Positions 1 through 5,157 of a stretch of 8,574 bases of DNA are shown piece by piece. The notes under the pieces were generated by a model. It had not been told where the DNA came from. It ran no database searches and saw only the letters and a program-made list of their open reading frames with translations. Both the position numbers and the translations under genes were made by a program. Origin of the DNA: an uncultured Lachnospiraceae bacterium (GTDB taxonomy: Bacteria; Bacillota_A; Clostridia; Lachnospirales; Lachnospiraceae); the NCBI GenBank assembly GCA_902773195.1, contig CACYDL010000027.1:1-8574 (forward strand). The letters run 5' to 3'. Within the stretch, counting starts at the first letter, position 1. Each line of letters starts with the position of its first letter.

Positions 1-1497
1 GCACTTGCCGTTGTTCACCACGTTGTAGTGGGTCAGCATGACGCCCTTGGGGAAGCCCGTGGTGCCGGAGGTGTACTGCATGTTGCAGACGTCGTTGACG
101 CTCACCGCGGCGGCCATCCTGCGGATCTCCTCCACCGGCGTTCTGGACGCGTATTCCAGGGACTCCTCCCAGGTCAGCGCCCCCGGCATGCGGAAGCCCA
201 CGGTGATGACGTTTCTCAGGAACGGCAGGCGGCGGCTGTGAAGGGGCCGGCCCGGCCTGTTGTCGCGCAGCTCCGGGCAGAGCTCGTCGATGATCTTTTT
301 GTAGTTGGAATCCCGGTAGCCCTCGATCATGACCAGCGTGTGGGTGTCGGACTGGCGGAGCAGGTACTCCGCCTCGTGGATCTTGTACGCCGTGTTCATG
401 GTCACGAGGATCGCGCCGATCTTGGTGGCGGCCCAGAAGGTCAGGAACCACTGGGGGACGTTGGTCGCCCAGATCGTCACCTTGGAGCCTGCCCTGACGC
501 CCAGGGACACCAGCGTCCGCGCGAATTCGTCCACGTCGTCGCGGAACTCGGCGTAGGTCCTGGTGTAATCCAGCGTCGTGAAGCGGATCGCGGTCTGATC
601 CGGAAACTCCTCCACCATCGTGTCCAGCACCTGGGGGAAGGTCTTGTCGATCAGCGCGCCCTTCTTCCAGACGTAGCGCCCCACGTGACGGCCGCTCCAG
701 TACAGGTGCTTCTTTCCCCTCCGGGTATCCCCGTAGGGCTTCATGGCGTTCTCGAAGTGCGTCAGGATGATCTCGATGTCCTCGAGGCCCTCCGCCCAGG
801 AGGGATCCCACTCGAGGGAGACGAAGCCGTCGTAGTTGACGGACCGCAGGGCGTTCATCAGGTCCGGTATCGGGAGGCTTCCCTCGCCGATGAGCTCCGG
901 CGCGATCGCCCCGTCCTCCTTCCGGAAGTCGTGGATGTGGACGTGGCGGACGTAGGCGCCGAGATTGGAGATGGTGGTCTCCGCATCCTCGCCGGCCAGG
1001 ACCGAGGTGGTGTACATGTCCCAGACCGCCGCGAGGCGGTCGTCCGAGAAGCGGTTCAGAAGGTCCCGCAGACGTCCCGTTTCCCCCAGCGCGCCGGCGG
1101 TCTCCACCAGGATCGTGACCGGCGTGTCCTCGACGGTCCCGAGCAGACGGCCGAGGGCCGCCCCGCAGACGTCCTGATCCGTCTCTTCCGTGTGGATGGC
1201 GATATAGTCCGACCCGAGATTGACGGCCGCCTCCAGGCACTCGGAAAATTCGTCCGGGAACGCCGGATCCGTGAAATCCCTGACCGTCCCGATGCACGGG
1301 ATCGAAAGCCCCCTGCCGATCAGGTCCCTCCTCACGGAAGCCGAGCGGTCCGGGTTGACGGGGCTCGTCTTCCCCTGAAATACCGGTCCCCTGATATCAA
1401 AAAGCTCGATGCCCTGCATGCGCGTGCAGACGGCGACGTCGCAGAATTCTTCCCAGGTCTGCTGATTCCAGTTCTGCATTGAAAATGAAAGCTTCAA
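1..1497 (-). CDS. Fusion protein: xylose-isomerase-like TIM barrel + AMP-forming acyl-CoA synthetase (partial, C-terminus off window)
   Basis: The frame is open for 499 codons and leaves the window at base 1. Residues 1-255 look like an AP-endonuclease-2/sugar phosphate isomerase TIM barrel: GIELFDIRGP (29-38), VETAG (131-135), WDMY (159-162), HVHIHDF (185-191) and SLEWD (227-231). E132, D160, H187/H189 and E229 sit where this fold carries metal or catalytic residues. Residues 285-499 are the N-terminal part of an ANL-superfamily ligase, ending in the P-loop-like motif YTSGTTGFPKGVMLTH (475-490). Such ligases make an acyl-AMP and then an acyl-CoA. No stop or frameshift separates the halves. 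I chose a TTG start at 1497 because AGGAGG lies 9 nt before it; the first ATG (1479) would be 27 nt away and would cut into the first beta strand (MKLSFS). It probably shares the leucine T-box transcript of the upstream LeuA-like gene, 95 bp away. Substrates of both halves are unknown; a medium/long-chain or aryl acid is possible for the ligase. Confidence 0.88.
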   Translation of the reverse strand, partial: MKLSFSMQNWNQQTWEEFCDVAVCTRMQGIELFDIRGPVFQGKTSPVNPDRSASVRRDLIGRGLSIPCIGTVRDFTDPAFPDEFSECLEAAVNLGSDYIAIHTEETDQDVCGAALGRLLGTVEDTPVTILVETAGALGETGRLRDLLNRFSDDRLAAVWDMYTTSVLAGEDAETTISNLGAYVRHVHIHDFRKEDGAIAPELIGEGSLPIPDLMNALRSVNYDGFVSLEWDPSWAEGLEDIEIILTHFENAMKPYGDTRRGKKHLYWSGRHVGRYVWKKGALIDKTFPQVLDTMVEEFPDQTAIRFTTLDYTRTYAEFRDDVDEFARTLVSLGVRAGSKVTIWATNVPQWFLTFWAATKIGAILVTMNTAYKIHEAEYLLRQSDTHTLVMIEGYRDSNYKKIIDELCPELRDNRPGRPLHSRRLPFLRNVITVGFRMPGALTWEESLEYASRTPVEEIRRMAAAVSVNDVCNMQYTSGTTGFPKGVMLTHYNVVNNGKC

Positions 1498-1506
1498 AAT
1501 AAACGT

Positions 1507-1512
1507 CCTCCT
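1507..1512 (-). promoter_or_regulatory. Ribosome binding site that fixes a TTG start
   Basis: A perfect AGGAGG on the minus strand is followed by 9 nt (ACGTTTATT) and then TTG at 1497. This spacing is good for TTG and too long (27 nt) for the in-frame ATG at 1479, so it decides the start of the fusion gene. Confidence 0.75.
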
Positions 1513-1520
1513 GTAGTGCC

Positions 1521-1550
1521 CTCCGGGCCGGCCGCTGCCGCGCCCCGGAG
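1521..1550 (-). other. GC hairpin between the LeuA-like gene and the fusion gene
   Basis: On the minus strand CTCCGGG (1550-1544) can pair with CCCGGAG (1527-1521) around a 16-nt GC-rich loop. No U-tract follows, so it is not a standard intrinsic terminator; the downstream ribosome binding site begins 8 nt after it. It could be a processing or mRNA stability element, or chance in GC-rich DNA. Confidence 0.35.
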
Positions 1551-1592
1551 CCTTCGTCATTCGTTCCGCCCGTAGGGTCTTCCCCGCGTCCC

Positions 1593-3002
1593 TCAGGCTT
1601 CCTCGTACACAATCTTGTTGAGAGCGCTGAGATGCGCGCGGATCGACGCGCCGATGATGTCGGTGGAGATTCCGTTGCCGGAATAGACCCTTCCGCCCGC
1701 GCGGAGCTTGACGAGGGCGCTTCCCATGGCGTCCCTGCCCTCCGTCACGGTCTGGATCTGGAAATCGTCGAGCTCGTAGTGATGGCCGATGATCTGCTCG
1801 ATGGCCTGGAAGGCCGCGTCGATCGGGCCGTCCCCGATTCCCACGCCGCGGATCTCCCGGCCGTCCTTCTCGAGGAGAATGTTGGCGGTGGCCGTGATCA
1901 CATTTCCGCTGTTGATGACGTAATTTTTCAGTTTATAGGTCGAGGGGACCTGCATCGCGGAGCTCGCGACGATGGCGTCGAGCTCCTTCGTTCCCACGAA
2001 ATGCTTCTTCTCCGCCACCGAGAGGAAGGCCTCGTAGACCCTGGCGTTGTCCTCCTCGGTGAGGTCGTAGCCGAGCTGGCGGACGACGCGGATCACGTCG
2101 CCGATCTCGTCGTTTCCGTCCAGGCAGACCCCGGAAGCGTCGCCGAGGGCGACGTTGGAGAAGCGGGAGGTTTCCTCCGGCTCCGGCTCGAGGATCCGGC
2201 CCAGCTGTCCCACGACGCGGTGGAGCTCCGTCAGGCGGACGCCGGTGGAGAGATCCAGGTCATTTCCCTTCACCTCCACGAACTTCGCCAGCTCCTCGAT
2301 CGTCGGATAGCCGTTGGGAAGCACGGTGCACTTCACGCCCGCGGCGCCTCTCTGAACCGCCGCCGCCGCGCAGGCGAGGGCCATGTTCATGGCGTCGCTG
2401 ACCTCCACATAGAGCTCGATGTCGGCGAGGCCGGGGACGTTCTCCATGACGCCTCCGACAAAAGCGCCGAACTCGTCCGGCATCATGACGCCGGCGGTGT
2501 CGCAGACCGTGATCTTGTTGGCCCCGGCTTCCACCGCCGTGTTCAGGGCCTGATACAGAAACTCCGGCTCGGCGCGGGTGGCGTCGACGGCGGAGAATTC
2601 CACGAATTCACTGTAAAAGCGGGCCTTTTTCACCTGGTCGGCGATGGCCTCCAGCATGGCGGGCGCCTTCCGGTGGCACGTATATTCCATCTGGACGGTG
2701 GAGACGGGCGCGATGATGTTGAGCTTGGGCTTCTTCGCGGTGCGGACGCTCTCCCAGGTCTCCTCCACGTTTCCGGCGGCGATATCGACAGCGGCTGAGA
2801 TCCGGGTGACCACCATGGAGGCGATGGTGCGGTTGGCGAGCTGGTCCGCCTTGCTCCCGGAGATCGGCGCCAGTTCGATCGTATCCGCCCTGAGCCGGTC
2901 AAGGCTGCGGGCGATCTCCAGCTTCTCCTTGAAGGACAGTTCCCTTCCGCGCGCGCTGCTTGCCTGTCTCAGTGTCATGTCGATGAATTTCAGTGTTCTC
3001 AT
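1593..3002 (-). CDS. LeuA-family protein lacking the canonical isopropylmalate synthase active site
   Basis: 469 residues. Residues 1-270 are a DRE-TIM/HMGL-like barrel and about 355-469 a LeuA regulatory (dimer) domain, the leucine- or isoleucine-binding module of 2-isopropylmalate and citramalate synthases, with GDGPIDAAF (390-398), HHYELDDF (407-414) and GISTDIIGASIRA (444-456). The fold markers DATRAEPEF (140-148) and CDTAG (167-171) remain. Catalytic motifs do not: LRDGEQ is LRQASS (11-16), so the metal-binding Asp is Gln13; HCHND is VEVSD (199-203), so the HxH metal ligands are gone; NGIGERAGN is replaced around VLPNGYPT (227-234). The start at 3002 has AAAGGA about 9 nt upstream; a longer frame back to 3245 would translate the T-box and is not real. 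It is controlled by a leucine T-box. It may be a regulatory, partner or changed-function homologue; plain LeuA activity is doubtful. Automatic annotation would probably say leuA. Confidence 0.9.
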   Translation of the reverse strand: MRTLKFIDMTLRQASSARGRELSFKEKLEIARSLDRLRADTIELAPISGSKADQLANRTIASMVVTRISAAVDIAAGNVEETWESVRTAKKPKLNIIAPVSTVQMEYTCHRKAPAMLEAIADQVKKARFYSEFVEFSAVDATRAEPEFLYQALNTAVEAGANKITVCDTAGVMMPDEFGAFVGGVMENVPGLADIELYVEVSDAMNMALACAAAAVQRGAAGVKCTVLPNGYPTIEELAKFVEVKGNDLDLSTGVRLTELHRVVGQLGRILEPEPEETSRFSNVALGDASGVCLDGNDEIGDVIRVVRQLGYDLTEEDNARVYEAFLSVAEKKHFVGTKELDAIVASSAMQVPSTYKLKNYVINSGNVITATANILLEKDGREIRGVGIGDGPIDAAFQAIEQIIGHHYELDDFQIQTVTEGRDAMGSALVKLRAGGRVYSGNGISTDIIGASIRAHLSALNKIVYEEA

Positions 3003-3040
3003 GATTGCATTCCTTTCTCTCTGATGTGAACGCTCTTGAG

Positions 3041-3066
3041 GCCTCCCCGCCGCCGCGGGAGGAGGC
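3041..3066 (-). other. Hairpin in the leader downstream of the T-box terminator
   Basis: On the minus strand GCCTCCTC pairs with GGGGAGGC (8 bp including one G-U) around a GC-rich loop, 38 nt before the LeuA-like start codon. There is no U-run. It lies outside the T-box core; any role in mRNA stability or translation is inference. Confidence 0.35.
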
Positions 3067-3129
3067 AAAGATCCTGTCTGCTTCCCGCGCCGCGGCTTCT
3101 CCGACGGCTTCGCGGGAGGCTCCGGGGAT

Positions 3130-3174
3130 AAAAAACGTCCCGGAGGCTCAGACGCATATCTGACCTCCGGGACG
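3130..3174 (-). terminator. Intrinsic terminator of the T-box
   Basis: An 11-bp stem, CGTCCCGGAGG (3174-3164) with CCTCCGGGACG (3146-3136), is extended by TCAGA/TCTGA with one bulged G and followed by six T (3135-3130). Its 5' strand also contains CCCGGA (3171-3166), which can pair with TCCGGG of the antiterminator, so the two structures are mutually exclusive. Confidence 0.95.
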
Positions 3175-3450
3175 ACTAGATGCACGATCTGATCGCGGTA
3201 CCACCCGGATTGCTGCCCGAAAGCAGCCTCTCTTCGGCGCTCCATTAAGCGCCCGGCCTTGGTTACGGGGCCCTCCGGATCCCCCTACGCAGTCCGCCGC
3301 CCGCCGGTGTCTCCCGGAATAGCGTCGGTCCTTCAGGAAATCTGCTCTGGCATGAGACTGCTCGCCGCACTCACACCGGCTCGCACCAGCCGCCGGCTCT
3401 CTGAAGTGGTGGTCAGTTCGCATAGTGCCGTCATCGCATTTGCTAACTGA
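3130..3450 (-). promoter_or_regulatory. T-box riboswitch, leucine (CUC) specifier
   Basis: The leader senses uncharged tRNA and lets transcription continue into the LeuA-like gene. Stem I has GATGACGG near its base, AGAGAG, and a distal CCGGC/GCCGG stem carrying the GGTGCGAG loop. The specifier loop lies between helices ACTG/CAGT and GGCA/TGCC; its 3' side reads CTC followed by an unpaired A, with the CTC codon at 3356-3354, which calls tRNA-Leu(GAG). A stem III GCTGC/GCAGC follows. The antiterminator carries the T-box consensus GGGTGGTACCGCG near 3206-3194; its UGGU bulge would pair with an ACCA tRNA end, consistent with the A discriminator of tRNA-Leu. The terminator overlaps the antiterminator. 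Leucine control agrees with the LeuA-type domain of the downstream protein. Confidence 0.95.
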
Positions 3451-3456
3451 AGAAGG

Positions 3457-3485
3457 ATTTTAATGGATGAAAGCGCTTTTGTCAA
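3457..3485 (-). promoter_or_regulatory. Sigma-70/SigA promoter of the T-box operon
   Basis: A perfect -35 TTGACA (3485-3480), a 17-bp spacer and a -10 TAAAAT (3462-3457) lie on the minus strand. Transcription would begin near 3450, just upstream of stem I of the T-box. Confidence 0.88.
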
Positions 3486-3529
3486 GTCTTTCGTCCGCTC
3501 CCGGGGGCACGTCTTTCATCTGCTCCCGG
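3486..3529 (-). repeat. Two 19-bp direct repeats abutting the -35 box
   Basis: Plus-strand GTCTTTCGTCCGCTCCCGG (3486-3504) and GTCTTTCATCTGCTCCCGG (3511-3529) differ at two positions and are spaced 25 bp apart. The first abuts the -35 box of the T-box promoter. A degenerate third copy (TCTTTC then CTCCCGG) may lie near 3553-3565. The position suits a protein-binding site or an upstream activating element, but no known operator is recognised. Confidence 0.5.
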
Positions 3530-3610
3530 AGGCGCCTCTCCGGGCAGACGTTTCTTTCCTCCCGGGCCGGAAAGCGTCCGCGCGAAAAGCGCCTTTCGCC
3601 GCAGTGTCCC

Positions 3611-3639
3611 TTGCCCGTCCCGTCCCTCTGCATTATACT
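3611..3639 (+). promoter_or_regulatory. Probable sigma-70/SigA promoter of pyk
   Basis: TTGCCC (3611-3616, four of six matches to TTGACA), a 17-bp spacer and TATACT (3634-3639) are followed by a purine-rich start region near 3646, giving a 5' leader of about 95 nt before pyruvate kinase. Confidence 0.65.
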
Positions 3640-3688
3640 GAAAGAGAACGGGGCAGACCCGCAGCGGACCGCAAAGAAAGCCCACTCT

Positions 3689-3717
3689 CCGTCCGGGGCC
3701 GAAGGGCCCGGGGACGG
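3689..3717 (+). other. Strong hairpin in the pyk leader
   Basis: CCGTCC (3689-3694) pairs with GGACGG (3712-3717) and GGGCC (3696-3700) with GGCCC (3705-3709), with a GAAG tetraloop and a small internal loop. It ends 9 nt before the GGAGG ribosome binding site (3727-3731). No U-run follows, so it is not a terminator; a stability or translation-tuning role is inference. Confidence 0.5.
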
Positions 3718-3740
3718 CCTATTTCCGGAGGTAAATATCG

Positions 3741-5153
3741 ATGAGAAAAACCAAGATTATCTGCACCATCGGACCTGCCTGCGACACCGAGGAGATGCTG
3801 AAGGAGCTCGCCCGCGCGGGAATGAACGTGGCCAGGCTCAATTTCTCCCACGGCACCCATCCGGAGCACCAGGCGCGCATCGACAGAATCAAGAAGGTAC
3901 GCGCCGAGATGAATCTCCCGATCGCCATCATGCTGGACACCAAGGGACCCGAATACCGGATCGGCACCTTCGCCAACGGCAAGGTCTCCCTCGAGGCGGG
4001 AAATCCGTTTGTGTTCACGACGGAGGACGTCACCGGCGACGAGAGCCGCGTCTCCGTCAGCTACAAGGGCCTTCCCGGCGAGCTTGAGCCGGGGGACACC
4101 ATCCTCCTCAACAACGGACTCATGAACTTCCGGGTCGTCTCCGCCACCGGCACGGAGATCTGCACGGAGGTCGTCATCGGCGGCGTTCTCTCCGACCGCA
4201 AGAGCATGAGCTTCCCCGGGAAGCACATCCGCCAGACCTATCTCTCGGACCAGGACAAGGCCGACATTCTCTTCGGCATTCAGAACGACATCGACTTCAT
4301 CGCCTGCTCCTTCGTCTCGGTCCGGCAGGATCTCCAGGACGTCCAGGATTTCCTCGACGCGAACGGCGGGGAAAAGATCGAGCTGATCGCCAAGATCGAG
4401 AACCAGACCGGCTACGACAACATCGAGAGCATCTGCTCGGCCTGCAGCGGCGTCATGGTCGCCCGCGGCGATCTCGGCGTCGAGGTTCCCTTCGAGAAGC
4501 TCCCCGGCATGCAGAAGCAGCTGATCTCCTCCTGCCGGATGCTGGGCAAGCGCGTCATCACGGCCACCGAGATGCTCGAGTCCATGATCCACAGTCCCCG
4601 GCCGACCCGCGCCGAGGCGTCCGACGTGGCGAACGCCGTCTACGACGGGACCAGCGCGGTGATGCTCTCCGGAGAGACGGCGGCGGGCGAGTACCCGGTG
4701 CTGGCGGTACAGACCATGGCGAAGATCGCCGAGGCGACGGAGAACAACATCCCCTACGACCGCCTCTTCCACGACAACGAATTCCTGATCAAGAACGAGA
4801 TCGACGCGATCTCCCACTCCACCTGCGGCATGGCCATCGACCTCAAGGCCAGCGTCATCGTCGCCTGCACCATCTCCGGCGTCACCGCCCGCATGGTCTC
4901 GCGCTTCCGCGCGCCGGTGGACATCATCGGTCTCACCACGGACGAACACACCTGGCGCAAGCTCGCCCTCTCCTGGGGCGTCACGCCGATGATGTGCGAG
5001 ATGCTGCCCTCCACCGAGGTTCTGTTCTACACCGCGAAGAAGCTCGCGGCGGACGTCATGAACCTCAGCAAGGGCGACACCATCATCATCACCGGCGGCA
5101 TCACCAACGGCCAGTCCGGCAACACCAACCTGATCAAGCTCGAGAAGATCTGA
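3741..5153 (+). CDS. pyk: Pyruvate kinase
   Basis: Cytosolic enzyme converting phosphoenolpyruvate and ADP to pyruvate and ATP, the last step of glycolysis. The length of 470 residues is normal for the form without the extra C-terminal PEP-utiliser domain of Bacillus. Motifs in order: KIICTIGPA near the N-terminus, ARLNFSHG (31-38, R32 of the active site), LDTKGPE (65-71), KIENQ (218-222, catalytic Lys218 and metal ligand Glu220), ARGDLGVE (241-248, metal ligand Asp244), ITATEML (273-279) and SPRPTRAEASDVANAVYDGT (285-304). The start has GGAGG 9 nt upstream. Two conserved spots deviate from common bacterial sequences: the usual IDDGL is LNNGL (123-127), and the usual KGVNLPG is KSMSFPG (154-160). 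Catalytic residues are intact, so activity is expected; allosteric behaviour may differ. It has its own promoter and is convergent with the GH94 gene. Confidence 0.97.
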   Translation: MRKTKIICTIGPACDTEEMLKELARAGMNVARLNFSHGTHPEHQARIDRIKKVRAEMNLPIAIMLDTKGPEYRIGTFANGKVSLEAGNPFVFTTEDVTGDESRVSVSYKGLPGELEPGDTILLNNGLMNFRVVSATGTEICTEVVIGGVLSDRKSMSFPGKHIRQTYLSDQDKADILFGIQNDIDFIACSFVSVRQDLQDVQDFLDANGGEKIELIAKIENQTGYDNIESICSACSGVMVARGDLGVEVPFEKLPGMQKQLISSCRMLGKRVITATEMLESMIHSPRPTRAEASDVANAVYDGTSAVMLSGETAAGEYPVLAVQTMAKIAEATENNIPYDRLFHDNEFLIKNEIDAISHSTCGMAIDLKASVIVACTISGVTARMVSRFRAPVDIIGLTTDEHTWRKLALSWGVTPMMCEMLPSTEVLFYTAKKLAADVMNLSKGDTIIITGGITNGQSGNTNLIKLEKI

Positions 5154-5157
5154 CAGG

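Noticed and set aside
28..1482. 484-codon plus-strand open frame opposite the fusion gene
   Set aside because: It is an antisense shadow of the fusion gene in GC-rich DNA: low-complexity Arg/Gly/Val/Asp-rich product, no recognisable domain, while the minus strand shows two conserved domains.
1632..2798. 388-codon plus-strand open frame opposite the LeuA-like gene
   Set aside because: Same antisense effect; composition is biased and no family is recognisable.
3003..3245. N-terminal extension of the LeuA-like protein to an ATG at 3245
   Set aside because: It would translate the antiterminator and terminator of the T-box; the start at 3002 has a proper ribosome binding site and a normal LeuA-type N-terminus.
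3148..3744. Short open frames within the T-box and divergent promoter region
   Set aside because: They overlap the structured RNA leader and promoters, lack ribosome binding sites and match no family.
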